From the NCBI GenBank assembly GCA_013288015.1, contig JABDCR010000017.1, positions 1 through 46,692 of the forward strand: a DNA stretch of 46,692 bases. The letters run 5' to 3'. Origin of the DNA: Bacteroidota bacterium. Its GTDB lineage: Bacteria; Bacteroidota; Bacteroidia; B-17B0; Aurantibacillaceae. A program made the translations under genes and the position numbers. Of the stretch, positions 14,983-23,770 are shown one piece after another (within the stretch, counting starts at the first letter, position 1; every line of letters starts with the position of its first letter). The notes beneath the pieces are model-generated. The model was not told the DNA's origin. It made no database searches and saw nothing but the letters and a program-made list of their open reading frames with translations.

Positions 14983-16323
14983 TTATTCTTTAAAATCCCA
15001 AGTCTCTAAAAACTTGGTAGTATAGTTTCCTTGTTTAAAATCTTCATTTTGCATTAATTTTAAATGGAATGGAATAGTTGTTTTTACCCCTTCTATAACA
15101 TACTCGCTTAACGCACGATACATTTTTGCAATAGCCTCTTCACGTGTTTGTGCAACTGTAATTAGTTTACCAACCATGCTATCATAATTTGGCGGTATAG
15201 TGTACCCACTATACACGTGGCTATCTACACGTACTCCATGACCACCAGGCGTGTGTAACGTAGTAATTTTACCTGGAGATGGCGCAAAGTTTTTAAATGG
15301 ATCTTCGGCATTAATACGGCACTCAATAGCATGTAATTGCGGATAATAATTTTTACCGGAAATAGGAACTCCGGCAGCAACTAATATTTGTTCACGTATT
15401 AAATCATAATCAATAACTTCTTCAGTAATTGGATGCTCAACTTGTATACGCGTGTTCATTTCCATAAAATAGAAATTACGATGCTTATCAACTAAAAATT
15501 CAATTGTACCTACACCTTCATACCCTATAGATAAAGCAGCTTTAACAGCAGCATCTCCCATAGCATCACGCAACTCAGGCGTCATAAATGGTGAAGGTGT
15601 TTCTTCTACTAATTTTTGATGGCGACGTTGTACCGAACAATCACGCTCACTTAAATGACAAGCTTTTCCATACTGATCTCCCACAATTTGAATTTCAATG
15701 TGGCGAGGTTCTTCAATATATTTTTCCATATACATAGCACCATTACCAAAAGCTGCAGTAGCCTCATGTGTAGCACTATCCCAAGCTGCTTGAAAATCTT
15801 CTTCTTTCCAAATAATGCGCATGCCTTTACCACCACCACCTGCAGTAGCCTTTATGATGACAGGATACTTAATGTCTTTGGCGAGTATTATTCCTTGTTC
15901 AACACTATCTAATAATCCTTCTGAACCAGGCACGCAAGGCACGCCACTTTTTATCATGGTTGCTTTTGCGTTACTTTTATCGCCCATAGCGTTAATCATT
16001 TCGGGCGAAGCACCAATAAATTTTATTTTATTCTGACGGCATATTTCAGAAAACTTAGCGTTCTCTGATAAAAAACCGTAGCCCGGATGTATAGCATCGG
16101 CATTTGTAATTTCGGCAGCAGCAATAATGCTTGCCATGTTTAAGTAACTTTCTTTACTCGGTGGTGGGCCAATACATACAGCCTCATCGGCAAATTTAAC
16201 ATGTAATGAATCTTTATCGGCGGTAGAATAAACGGCAACCGTTTTTATACCCATTTCTTTGCAAGTACGTAAAACACGCAATGCAATTTCTCCGCGATTG
16301 GCAATTAATATTTTTTTAAACAT
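14983..16323 (-). CDS. accC: Acetyl-CoA carboxylase, biotin carboxylase subunit
   Basis: The 446-residue enzyme carboxylates biotin on AccB using ATP and bicarbonate, the first half-reaction of fatty acid synthesis. It starts with [20 protein letters not shown] and shows [13 protein letters not shown], the ATP-grasp glycine loop [29 protein letters not shown], and [15 protein letters not shown]. Length and motif order are normal for the family. It is encoded 101 nt after accB on the same strand, separated by a 12-bp inverted repeat, and followed by an acyltransferase gene. Confidence 0.97.
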   Translation of the reverse strand: MFKKILIANRGEIALRVLRTCKEMGIKTVAVYSTADKDSLHVKFADEAVCIGPPPSKESYLNMASIIAAAEITNADAIHPGYGFLSENAKFSEICRQNKIKFIGASPEMINAMGDKSNAKATMIKSGVPCVPGSEGLLDSVEQGIILAKDIKYPVIIKATAGGGGKGMRIIWKEEDFQAAWDSATHEATAAFGNGAMYMEKYIEEPRHIEIQIVGDQYGKACHLSERDCSVQRRHQKLVEETPSPFMTPELRDAMGDAAVKAALSIGYEGVGTIEFLVDKHRNFYFMEMNTRIQVEHPITEEVIDYDLIREQILVAAGVPISGKNYYPQLHAIECRINAEDPFKNFAPSPGKITTLHTPGGHGVRVDSHVYSGYTIPPNYDSMVGKLITVAQTREEAIAKMYRALSEYVIEGVKTTIPFHLKLMQNEDFKQGNYTTKFLETWDFKE

Positions 16324-16367
16324 CTATTTTTTAATTTGATGATTTGAAAATTAGTTGATTTAAAAAC

Positions 16368-16412
16368 TTACTTATTTGAAAATTTTGCATTTTCAGATTA
16401 TCAAATAAGTAA
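16368..16412. repeat. 12-bp inverted repeat between accB and accC
   Basis: TTACTTATTTGA (16368-16379) and TCAAATAAGTAA (16401-16412) are perfect complements with a 21-nt spacer that itself contains GAAAA and TTTTC arms. The flank holds further TTTGAAAATT and TTGATTT words. It has no T-tract suited to termination; it could be an mRNA processing or stability element, or a short dispersed intergenic repeat. Confidence 0.6.
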
Positions 16413-16424
16413 ATAACAAATTAA

Positions 16425-16940
16425 TTAAGCTGTTGGATCTATCAAGAAAAGTGGTTGATCGTATTCTACCGGGGTAGCATCGTTTACCAACACTTTTACA
16501 ATTTTACCTTTTATATCGCTTTCAATTTCGTTAAACAGTTTCATGGCTTCAATAATGCAAACCACTTTGCCCGCACCAACCTCATCGCCTACGTTAACAA
16601 ACAAAGGTTTATCAGGACCAGCAGAACGATAGAATGTACCAATCATTGGTGATTTAATGGTTACATATTTACTATCATCGTTACCTGCGGCTGGTGTAGC
16701 TGCAACAGGAGCTTTAGCCTCGGCAGCAGGCTGTTGTGGAGCTTGCTGAAATGCCTGCTGTTGCGGAGCTTGTTGCATATATTGTTGCGGAGCTGCTTGT
16801 TGATACACAACTTGAGCTTCATTTTTTTTACCGGCCGGGGTTTTTATTACAATTTTAACCTCTTTGGTTTCAAGCTCTACTTCGCTTACACCCGACTTAG
16901 CTACAAACTTTATTAAATCTTGGATTTCGGTTAGTTTCAT
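16425..16940 (-). CDS. accB: Acetyl-CoA carboxylase biotin carboxyl carrier protein
   Basis: The 171-residue carrier holds the biotin carboxylated by AccC. The N-terminal 35 residues form the usual helix/strand region, residues 45-88 a flexible Ala/Pro/Gln-rich linker with repeated QQAP units, and residues 91-170 the biotinyl domain. The biotin-accepting lysine is Lys134 in the EAMKLFNEIE motif. The preceding VTIKSPMIGTFYRS is the usual BCCP signature. It lies between fabH and accC on the same strand. Confidence 0.97.
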   Translation of the reverse strand: MKLTEIQDLIKFVAKSGVSEVELETKEVKIVIKTPAGKKNEAQVVYQQAAPQQYMQQAPQQQAFQQAPQQPAAEAKAPVAATPAAGNDDSKYVTIKSPMIGTFYRSAGPDKPLFVNVGDEVGAGKVVCIIEAMKLFNEIESDIKGKIVKVLVNDATPVEYDQPLFLIDPTA

Positions 16941-17010
16941 GATTATTTGTTTTACTTGTTAGTTGATGTACTTATTTGTTGTGTTGTGTTTTCTATTTTT
17001 TACTTCTAAA

Positions 17011-17994
17011 TTAATATGCCCATTTTAACCAGATAGCCCCCCATGTAAATCCTCCGCCAAAAGCAGAAAGAATAAGGCTATCTCCTTTTTTAAATTTTTT
17101 CTCGTAATCCCATAATAGAAGCGGAACAGTGCCAGCAGTTGTATTACCATAGCGTTCTATGTTCATAAGCACTTTGTCAGCACCAAGTCCCATACGCTCA
17201 GCAGTAGCTTCAATTATGCGTTTATTTGCCTGATGCGAAACCAAGTAACTGATGTTTTCTGACTTTAAATTGTTGCGCCGCATAATTTCTACTGATACTT
17301 CAGCCATATTGTAAACAGCATGTTTAAAAACAGGTTGCCCTTCTTGATAAACAAAGTGTAATTTTTTATCTACCGTTTCGTGCGATGCAGGCATTAATGA
17401 CCCACCCGCTTTCATATGTAAATGTTGTCTGCCGGCACCATTGGTTTTTAAAATAAAATCTTGGATGCCATTATCGTCAGTGGCCGGTTCTAATAAAACG
17501 GTACCTGCCCCATCTCCAAAAATTACGCAAGTAGAGCGGTCTTCATAATCTAAAATGGAACTCATTTTATCAGCACCTACAATAACTACTTTTTTATATG
17601 TACCGTTTTGTATAAACTGTGCACCTGTAACTAAGCTGTATATAAAGCCACTACAAGCAGCTGAAATATCATAACTCCAAGCTTCGGTAGCACCTATTTT
17701 ATCGCATATAATATTGGCTGTTGCCGGAAAAACCATATCGGGTGTAACCGTAGCACAAATAAGTAAATCAATTTCTTTGGGCGATATCCCTCTTTTTCTA
17801 CACAACTCTAATACGGCTGCACTTGCCATATCTGATGTGGCCTTACCCGGTTCTTTTAAAATGCGACGCTCTTTAATGCCAGTACGACTGATAATCCACT
17901 CATCCGTAGTATCAACCATTTTTTCCAATTCTTGGTTGCTTAAAATATAATCGGGTACGTAGCCTGCAACAGCAGTTATGGCGGCTCTTATCAT
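17011..17994 (-). CDS. fabH: 3-oxoacyl-ACP synthase III
   Basis: The 327-residue condensing enzyme starts fatty acid synthesis by joining acetyl- or branched acyl-CoA to malonyl-ACP. The catalytic Cys114 is in ISAACSGFIYS, the histidine in LVSHQANKRIIEA and the asparagine in ERYGNTTAGTVPL. The N-terminal DTTDEWIISRTGIKERR segment is the family hallmark. It begins 2 nt after the plsX stop, the conserved plsX-fabH order, and is followed 70 nt later by accB. Confidence 0.97.
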   Translation of the reverse strand: MIRAAITAVAGYVPDYILSNQELEKMVDTTDEWIISRTGIKERRILKEPGKATSDMASAAVLELCRKRGISPKEIDLLICATVTPDMVFPATANIICDKIGATEAWSYDISAACSGFIYSLVTGAQFIQNGTYKKVVIVGADKMSSILDYEDRSTCVIFGDGAGTVLLEPATDDNGIQDFILKTNGAGRQHLHMKAGGSLMPASHETVDKKLHFVYQEGQPVFKHAVYNMAEVSVEIMRRNNLKSENISYLVSHQANKRIIEATAERMGLGADKVLMNIERYGNTTAGTVPLLLWDYEKKFKKGDSLILSAFGGGFTWGAIWLKWAY

Positions 17995-17996
17995 AA

Positions 17997-18935
17997 TTAG
18001 TTAAATGCTTCTTTTATTTTATCAGGTAGATTAGCTTCTGAAATTTCTTTAGCTAATAATAAACTGTTTTTTATTGCAAGTGGAGATGATATACCATGGC
18101 AAATAATTACGGTTGAGTTAATGCCAAGTATAGGCGTACCACCATATATTTCGTAATTAAATCTATCGAAAAATTCATCCGATTTATTTTTACGTTTAAG
18201 CATCCCATAAAAAGATTCGCAAGCTTTTAAAACAATATTGCCGGTAAACCCTTCGCAAACAACAACATCTGCTTTTTCATTAAATAAATCGCGTCCTTCA
18301 ACATTACCCACAAAATTAAAGTCTTTGCTTTCTTTCATTAAGTTATAAGCTGCTTGAGATACCAAATTACCCTTTTCGGCCTCTTCGCCTATATTTAAAA
18401 GGGCAACTCGCGGTTTGTTTATTTTATAAACATGCTCAGCAAATAAAGAGCCCAAAATACCAAATTGATATAATACATCAGGCTTACAATCGGCATTTGT
18501 ACCTACATCAAGCATAAAACCAAGTGAGCCATTAAGTTTTGGTAGAATGGTGCCAATACTTGGGCGAATAATGCCCGGCACCACTTTTACTGAGAACATA
18601 GCACCCACCATCATAGCACCTGTGTTACCGGCACTTATAAAACCTTGTATGGCATTTTCTTTAAGATACTTAAATCCTAAGGCTATAGTTGAGTTTGGTT
18701 TTTGACTTAAAGCTTTAGTAGGATGTTCGCCCATTTGAATAACATCAGTAGTATGAACGTATTCGAAAATATTGGGGTCTGCTCCTTTTTCGGTAAAGTA
18801 TTTTTTGGCAATATTGCTATCGCCAAAAAGCACTATTTTTATATGAGGTGGTAATTCTTTTGAGGCTAAAACAGCTGCTTCAAGCTCGTTATTTGGGGCA
18901 AAGTCGCCTCCCATTATATCTAATCCTATCTTCAC
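17997..18935 (-). CDS. plsX: Phosphate acyltransferase PlsX
   Basis: The 312-residue enzyme converts acyl-ACP to acyl-phosphate for phospholipid synthesis. Signature segments include IGLDIMGGDFAPNNELEAAV at the start, SAGNTGAMMVGAMF, LDVGTNADCKPDVLYQFG, LLNIGEEAEKGN, and CEGFTGNIVLKACE. It is somewhat shorter than the Bacillus and E. coli proteins but all core motifs are present. It sits between rpmF and fabH as in many bacteria, but a hairpin terminator lies between rpmF and plsX here. A loose -7-like element with a one-base-longer spacer lies upstream of its start. Confidence 0.95.
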   Translation of the reverse strand: MKIGLDIMGGDFAPNNELEAAVLASKELPPHIKIVLFGDSNIAKKYFTEKGADPNIFEYVHTTDVIQMGEHPTKALSQKPNSTIALGFKYLKENAIQGFISAGNTGAMMVGAMFSVKVVPGIIRPSIGTILPKLNGSLGFMLDVGTNADCKPDVLYQFGILGSLFAEHVYKINKPRVALLNIGEEAEKGNLVSQAAYNLMKESKDFNFVGNVEGRDLFNEKADVVVCEGFTGNIVLKACESFYGMLKRKNKSDEFFDRFNYEIYGGTPILGINSTVIICHGISSPLAIKNSLLLAKEISEANLPDKIKEAFN

Positions 18936-19065
18936 TTTTAATGCTAAATAAAAATTTTAATCGGCGGCTAAGGAACTAATTTTTTCATAAAAAACCTACC
19001 AAAAAATATTAAGTTTTTAACATGAAATTGAGTGTTTTTTGTTAAAAAAAACGATTTTAAAGCAA

Positions 19066-19090
19066 AAAAACAGACTTTTGGTCTGTTTTT
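19066..19090. terminator. Terminator between rpmF and plsX
   Basis: AAAAACAGAC (19066-19075) and GTCTGTTTTT (19081-19090) are perfect complements around a 5-nt loop. On the minus strand the stem is followed by a T-run (seven T in total), 18 nt after the rpmF stop. It should end or attenuate the DUF177-rpmF transcript before plsX. Confidence 0.8.
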
Positions 19091-19108
19091 ATTGATTTTT
19101 AGTTTTTT

Positions 19109-19297
19109 CTATTTTACGGTTTTTTCCATTACCACTTTACCTTTATAGTAAAGTTTGCCTTCGTGCCAATGTGCACGGTGCCATAAATGGGCTTCACCAG
19201 TTGTTTGGTCAACGCCAAGCGTTGGGGCAGCACCTTTATAAGTAGATCTGCGGCTACGTGTGCGGGCTTTCGAGTGGCGTCGTTTAGGATTTGGCAT
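19109..19297 (-). CDS. rpmF: 50S ribosomal protein L32
   Basis: The 62-residue basic protein starts [18 protein letters not shown], the standard L32 N-terminus, and ends with [12 protein letters not shown]. It lacks the zinc-binding cysteines found in some L32 forms, so it is the zinc-independent type. It follows the DUF177 gene by 13 nt, the conserved order in most bacteria. Confidence 0.97.
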   Translation of the reverse strand: MPNPKRRHSKARTRSRRSTYKGAAPTLGVDQTTGEAHLWHRAHWHEGKLYYKGKVVMEKTVK

Positions 19298-19310
19298 GAC
19301 TTATTGTTTT

Positions 19311-19853
19311 TTAGTTATTATTAAAGTTTATGTTTTTTAGTTTATCCCAAGTAGTGTTTTCGGGCTTCTGCTCGGGTTCATCTACTGAAATGTCGTTTAA
19401 TTTATTTAATGTTTCAAAATCGCATTTAAAGTTTTTATCTTCTTCGCAAGGCACTAAACGTGCGGGCAATGCAAGAGTTATAAACTCAAAAAGCGGCGAC
19501 GATATATCCAATTCGTTTTCGCCGTGAGGCAAAACAAAAACATCTTCGGCGTGTGGTTCATCCGGGTCTCCAAAACGCAGATGCATTTTTTCAACCGAAT
19601 CAATCTCCACATCATAAGGTTTTACGCATCTGTCGCATAAAACATGTAATGTTCCACTAATAGTAAAAGTTAAGTTTATAACTGAATTTTGCTTTAGCAA
19701 TTCAACCGAAACTTTTACGTTAGCACCTTGTATGTCTGAATAATCGCGTGTCTCAAAGAACGAATCCGTTACCTTAAATTCATAAAGATGATTTCCAACT
19801 TCTAATCCGTTTAAGCGGATAATAAACTGCTTATCTGCCATCTTTAATCCCAA
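19311..19853 (-). CDS. DUF177 (YceD-like) protein
   Basis: The 180-residue protein belongs to the DUF177/YceD family, conserved next to rpmF and linked in the literature to 23S rRNA accumulation. It shows LHVLCDRCVKPYDVEI in the middle, an acidic segment, and PCEEDKNFKCDFETLNKL near the end. The cysteines suggest a degenerate metal-binding arrangement. Two starts are possible: the ATG at 19853, only a few bases after the predicted transcription start, or an ATG at 19841 (MADKQFIIRL), which leaves a more normal leader. I keep the longer form but consider 19841 at least as likely. Confidence 0.9.
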   Translation of the reverse strand: MGLKMADKQFIIRLNGLEVGNHLYEFKVTDSFFETRDYSDIQGANVKVSVELLKQNSVINLTFTISGTLHVLCDRCVKPYDVEIDSVEKMHLRFGDPDEPHAEDVFVLPHGENELDISSPLFEFITLALPARLVPCEEDKNFKCDFETLNKLNDISVDEPEQKPENTTWDKLKNINFNNN

Positions 19854-19863
19854 AAAGGGAGGG

Positions 19864-19894
19864 CAAAGATACCATTTTAATTAAAAATGCCAAA
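19864..19894 (-). promoter_or_regulatory. Consensus promoter of DUF177-rpmF
   Basis: On the minus strand TTTG (19894-19891), exactly 19 nt, then TATCTTTG (19871-19864) match the Bacteroidota -33/-7 consensus perfectly, just ahead of the DUF177 start. Confidence 0.85.
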
Positions 19895-19931
19895 TTTTTT
19901 ATGCTTTTATATAAGAGATTATAGCCTAAAC

Positions 19932-19965
19932 AAAAAAGCCTGCTAATTAATCTTAGCAGGCTTTT
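19932..19965. terminator. Bidirectional terminator after the PpiD-like gene
   Basis: AAAAGCCTGCTAA (19934-19946) and TTAGCAGGCTTTT (19953-19965) form a perfect 13-bp stem with a 6-nt loop and, on the minus strand, a six-T run. It lies 18 nt after the stop of the foldase gene. Confidence 0.93.
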
Positions 19966-19983
19966 ACAAGATTTTCATCTTAC

Positions 19984-22179
19984 TTAAAAATCAAATTTTG
20001 CTTTGTGGTCTTCAATGCCAGCAAGTGTTTTTTGAGCTTCGTAAGCCTCATAATCTACACGTGATGAAAGAGATTGGTTTATGCCCGACTGTACCGCTTT
20101 TGAATAAGCAGCAGTAGTTGGTTTTTTTTCTGCCACGTAAACTACGTAAACCGCGTTTTGACCTTTTAATGCTTTAGATAAAGTAGCAGGTTTCAAAGCA
20201 TTTACAGCGCCACACATAACATCTTCTTTACCAAGTCCGGTTACGCTATAGCTGCTAAACACAAGCCCATCCATTTTCTCTACTGCTAGTTTCATTTTAG
20301 AAGCTAAGTCATCAGGTGTTTTAGCTCCAGAAAGATTCGCATCAAATTCTTTCATAAAGGTTTCAGCTTTTTTATCTTGCTTAACTTTTAAGATTACTTC
20401 ATCTTTCACCTGCTCAAGTGGTGCAGTGCCTTTGTCTTTGGTATCACTTAATTTTGCCACAATAAAACGGTTACCGAATTGGTAAGCCTGAGAGATATCT
20501 CCTTTTTTAGCCTGATACATCCAACGAATTAGTTCTTTAGGATTTTCTAAGCCCGGTACTTGTTTGTCGCCTTCTTTAATATTATCAGCTAAGCGTTTAT
20601 TTAATTTTTGTTCTTCTATGCCTTTATCAAAAAGTTCGCCTGTATTATATTTACCTGCAAACTCGCTGGCTTTAAGGTTTATATTGTTAAGCGTTTTTTC
20701 GCTTGGTTGAATTTTACGTTGAATGGTTGCCAATTTGTATTTTGTCATGGTGCCTTTACTTACATCCATAACTTCCATAATATGATAACCAAATTGAGAC
20801 TCAACTACTCCAAGCTGTCCTTTTTTACCCTCTAAACCAAAGTTTTTGAAAGATTCAACAAAACCACTTTTTTCGTTTAACCATCCATAATCACCATCTT
20901 TACCCATATAGGTCTCTCCTTCTTTTTTTGTAGGAGGCATTTTTTTGCCACCATCATCAGAGAAGTTTTTTACATACTCAGGGAATTTTTTAACGTCTTT
21001 TTTAAGTAAAGCTAATAAGCTATCTGCCATTTTTTTAGCTTGCTCTTTAGTACGTTTAACTTCTGGTGCTGCACCAGAACCTGCATAAGAAATTAGAATA
21101 TGGCGAACTTTAGCAGAATCAAGCATGTTAACTTTATCTTCTAATTTAATAACCTTGATAAGATTGTTTTCTTGAAAAGGACCATAAACAGTACCCTTTT
21201 CGGCAGTAAAAATAGTAGAGTCTACTTCAGGACTAATCATGTTCTTTTTGAATAAACCGATATCAACTGTATTGTTTTCGTTTTCTGCCTGCATTAAAGC
21301 AGAATCTTCAGCCATTGTTTTTTTGTTTTTAAAATCCTTAGCAATATCTGCTAATTGAGTTTTAATATCAGCTATATCTTCAGGTGTTGCATAAGCATCA
21401 AAAGCTACATAATCAATTTTACGGGTAGTTTCAGGATTTTGAAAGAAGTAGGTGTGATTGCTATAATAATTTTGGATATCATCATCGCTTACTTTTACAG
21501 ATGAATCTGATACGGTACTGTAACGTTTAGCTACATAAGTTACATTGTATGAAGTACTTTGTTTTTCATATTCTGCTTTACCTTCAGCCTCAGTAATATA
21601 TAATCCTTTTTTTAGCAAGTTGTTATATTTTTCGGCCATACGTGTATCGTGTACATAATCTTCTACTTTTTTCCAATATGCTTCTTGCTCAGGAGTCATT
21701 TGCTGTGCAAACCCTGCTAATTTAGCCGGGTCAAGCGTTCCATCAGGTTTTGCAAAGTTAGGATAAGCCTTACCCGTTTGTTTATCAGTAAGCTGACTGA
21801 CTACAATTTGATGTGGATGTGTAATCATTAAATCATATAACTCATCTTCACTAATGTTTACACCAGCCTTAGCGTAGTTTACTTTTAACACGTTATTAGC
21901 TAAAAACTCGCCCCATACTTGGTCAACAAGGCCTTGTTTGGTTTGCTCGTCAACCTTTTGTCCGTTTTGCTCGTAGGCTTGTATAGCAGCACTTAATTTC
22001 GCCTGAAACTCATTATAATCAATGTTTTTACCCGCAATTGTACCCACTGTACGCTCGTTAGTTCCAAATAAAGATCTGCCTGAATTAAGGGCTCCTTCTA
22101 ACACAAAAATAATAAGGGCAACGGCAATGATACCAACTAATAGGCCCGTTTTGTTACGAATTCTTTCTAATACGCTCAT
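19984..22179 (-). CDS. PpiD-like periplasmic foldase (SurA_N/PpiC-type)
   Basis: The 731-residue membrane-anchored chaperone has one N-terminal transmembrane helix (LLVGIIAVALIIFVLEGAL), after which the bulk is periplasmic. A SurA-N-like chaperone region follows (NIDYNEFQAKLSAAIQAYEQ, VDQVWGEFLANNVLK) and a parvulin PPIase domain around residues 355-475 (SAKVRHILISYAG, AKKMADSLLALLKKD, GDYGWLNEKSG, ESQFGYHIMEVMDV). It helps newly exported proteins fold. The size matches Bacteroidota PpiD homologues. It is transcribed alone, with a -7 box in front and a strong terminator behind. Confidence 0.9.
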   Translation of the reverse strand: MSVLERIRNKTGLLVGIIAVALIIFVLEGALNSGRSLFGTNERTVGTIAGKNIDYNEFQAKLSAAIQAYEQNGQKVDEQTKQGLVDQVWGEFLANNVLKVNYAKAGVNISEDELYDLMITHPHQIVVSQLTDKQTGKAYPNFAKPDGTLDPAKLAGFAQQMTPEQEAYWKKVEDYVHDTRMAEKYNNLLKKGLYITEAEGKAEYEKQSTSYNVTYVAKRYSTVSDSSVKVSDDDIQNYYSNHTYFFQNPETTRKIDYVAFDAYATPEDIADIKTQLADIAKDFKNKKTMAEDSALMQAENENNTVDIGLFKKNMISPEVDSTIFTAEKGTVYGPFQENNLIKVIKLEDKVNMLDSAKVRHILISYAGSGAAPEVKRTKEQAKKMADSLLALLKKDVKKFPEYVKNFSDDGGKKMPPTKKEGETYMGKDGDYGWLNEKSGFVESFKNFGLEGKKGQLGVVESQFGYHIMEVMDVSKGTMTKYKLATIQRKIQPSEKTLNNINLKASEFAGKYNTGELFDKGIEEQKLNKRLADNIKEGDKQVPGLENPKELIRWMYQAKKGDISQAYQFGNRFIVAKLSDTKDKGTAPLEQVKDEVILKVKQDKKAETFMKEFDANLSGAKTPDDLASKMKLAVEKMDGLVFSSYSVTGLGKEDVMCGAVNALKPATLSKALKGQNAVYVVYVAEKKPTTAAYSKAVQSGINQSLSSRVDYEAYEAQKTLAGIEDHKAKFDF

Positions 22180-22202
22180 AGCTTATATAAAATTAAAGTG
22201 TG

Positions 22203-22210
22203 CAAAGATA
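22203..22210 (-). promoter_or_regulatory. -7 box (TATCTTTG) of the PpiD-like gene
   Basis: TATCTTTG on the minus strand matches TAnnTTTG 24 nt before the foldase start codon. Its first base is shared with the T-run of the terminator of the upstream histidine kinase gene. Confidence 0.65.
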
Positions 22211-22255
22211 AAAAACCGCTTGAAATGTGAAAATTTAATTAAAAGCGGCTTTTTT
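22210..22255 (-). terminator. Terminator of the histidine kinase gene
   Basis: On the minus strand AAAAAAGCCGCTT is followed by a 21-nt loop and AAGCGG plus six T. The long loop weakens it, but it starts right after the kinase stop codon and has a good T-run. Confidence 0.65.
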
Positions 22256-22256
22256 A

Positions 22257-23687
22257 TTAAAAATGGATGTTAAATGTAGTTCCTTTTTGAGTTTCGGTTT
22301 TTAAAGTGCCTCCTAATTGCCCTATTAAAGAGTGAACCAGTTGCAAACCTAGTGTATCAATTTGTTTTATATTATCTGCATTGGCAAAACCTACTCCATT
22401 ATCTGAAACAATAAGGTTATACTGTTTTTCTACTTCCTTAAAGGAAATGTTTATGGTGCCTTTTTTCTTGTTTTTAAAAGCATATTTAAATGCATTAGAT
22501 AATAATTCGTTAATTATAATTCCGCAAGGAATAGCTTTATCAAGTTCAATAAATTTTTGTTGAACCTTAACCTTTAAATTAACGGTAATGTTTTTATCTA
22601 CACTGTATGTGCTGGTAATGTATGACACCAACTCATCTAGATAGTCTTTAATTTCAATAGTAGATAAGTTTTTTGAACGATATAATAACTCGTGTATGAT
22701 TGCCATTGATTTAATACGGCCAATGCTTTCGGTATATTTTTCTTTAGTAACGGGGTCGTTAATGCTTTGGGCTTGGAGGTTAAGCAGACTACTAATTATT
22801 TGTAGATTATTTTTTACTCGGTGATGGATTTCTTTCAATAAAAACTCCTTTTCAGCAAGTGATGAATTTAATTTTTCCTCTACCTTTTTCCGTTCAAGAA
22901 AAGATGGGATTTCGATAGCATGTTTGCTTTTTTTATTATTACTTTTAGGAAGATAACTATCTATTTTATGCGGAGGGGCCATAATAAAAGTACAGTGTTT
23001 ATCGCCTTTTGCGCGACAGGAAATTTCGACAGCTGTTAAAGGCATATTAAAACTAGCCTCCGTCCAACCACTTGAATAACCTGCATTCATAATACAAACA
23101 GCGGTTTCAGACTTTTTACCTGATTTTATCCATGAATCAGCCTCAAAAGAATAAGGGTGGTGGTATTTAATAAAAAAGTTTTCGTCTGGAGTTGGACTAC
23201 TTTCAGGTAAAATATCTACAAAAGCCCAACCGGTATAAGCAAAATGCACAGGACCCGCAGATAGTTTACTAATAGGATCTTTTAACTTCATTTTTTTATG
23301 AAAACTGCGGGCATCTTCTAAACCTAAAACGTGCGATAAATCGAATAAAAGGTTTTTGCCAATACTAAGTGCTTCTTCCTCTCCACGGTCTTTATATAAA
23401 TGCTTAATGCTATTTAAAAACTCATGCGATAAAGCTGAAGCACGCACCAAAATATAACGCTCTTTATTAATTTCGATACACCCTTTGGACGGATTGAATT
23501 TTAATGAACTAAAATAATCGCCTACTAATTTCTCGGCTTTACTAAAAACAGGTTGTACTGGTTTTGGAACTTTTACTGTTGGCTGATTGGTAGTGTGTTT
23601 TAAAATTTTTAGCTTTTGATTTTCTTGCTTAAGAAAAGCTATCTCCTCTTTAAGTTCTTTAATTTTATGTTGGTATGATAAATCCAT
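22257..23687 (-). CDS. Sensor histidine kinase with XylR_N/V4R sensor and HisKA_2 domain
   Basis: The 476-residue cytoplasmic kinase has a coiled coil at residues 1-30 and a XylR_N-like region (about 66-146, [20 protein letters not shown]). Next comes a V4R small-molecule-binding domain (about 147-240) with [20 protein letters not shown] and the cysteine/histidine end [17 protein letters not shown] HisKA_2 dimerisation domain carries the phosphate-accepting histidine in [14 protein letters not shown] (His288/289), then a HATPase domain with [13 protein letters not shown] and VSDNGVGF. No transmembrane helix is present. V4R domains bind hydrocarbons or aromatic compounds in known regulators, so a soluble ligand is inferred. 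No response regulator lies nearby, so it is an orphan kinase. Confidence 0.9.
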   Translation of the reverse strand: MDLSYQHKIKELKEEIAFLKQENQKLKILKHTTNQPTVKVPKPVQPVFSKAEKLVGDYFSSLKFNPSKGCIEINKERYILVRASALSHEFLNSIKHLYKDRGEEEALSIGKNLLFDLSHVLGLEDARSFHKKMKLKDPISKLSAGPVHFAYTGWAFVDILPESSPTPDENFFIKYHHPYSFEADSWIKSGKKSETAVCIMNAGYSSGWTEASFNMPLTAVEISCRAKGDKHCTFIMAPPHKIDSYLPKSNNKKSKHAIEIPSFLERKKVEEKLNSSLAEKEFLLKEIHHRVKNNLQIISSLLNLQAQSINDPVTKEKYTESIGRIKSMAIIHELLYRSKNLSTIEIKDYLDELVSYITSTYSVDKNITVNLKVKVQQKFIELDKAIPCGIIINELLSNAFKYAFKNKKKGTINISFKEVEKQYNLIVSDNGVGFANADNIKQIDTLGLQLVHSLIGQLGGTLKTETQKGTTFNIHF

Positions 23688-23703
23688 TTTTTTCGGTAAA
23701 ACC

Positions 23704-23711
23704 CAAATATA
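23704..23711 (-). promoter_or_regulatory. -7 box (TATATTTG) of the histidine kinase gene
   Basis: TATATTTG on the minus strand matches TAnnTTTG 16 nt before the kinase start codon, implying a very short leader. No clear -33 element is seen. Confidence 0.5.
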
Positions 23712-23770
23712 AGGGCACGAAATTAGTGCTTTTTTAGATTAAAACTGAAAAAGATAAATGAGTTTTAGGT

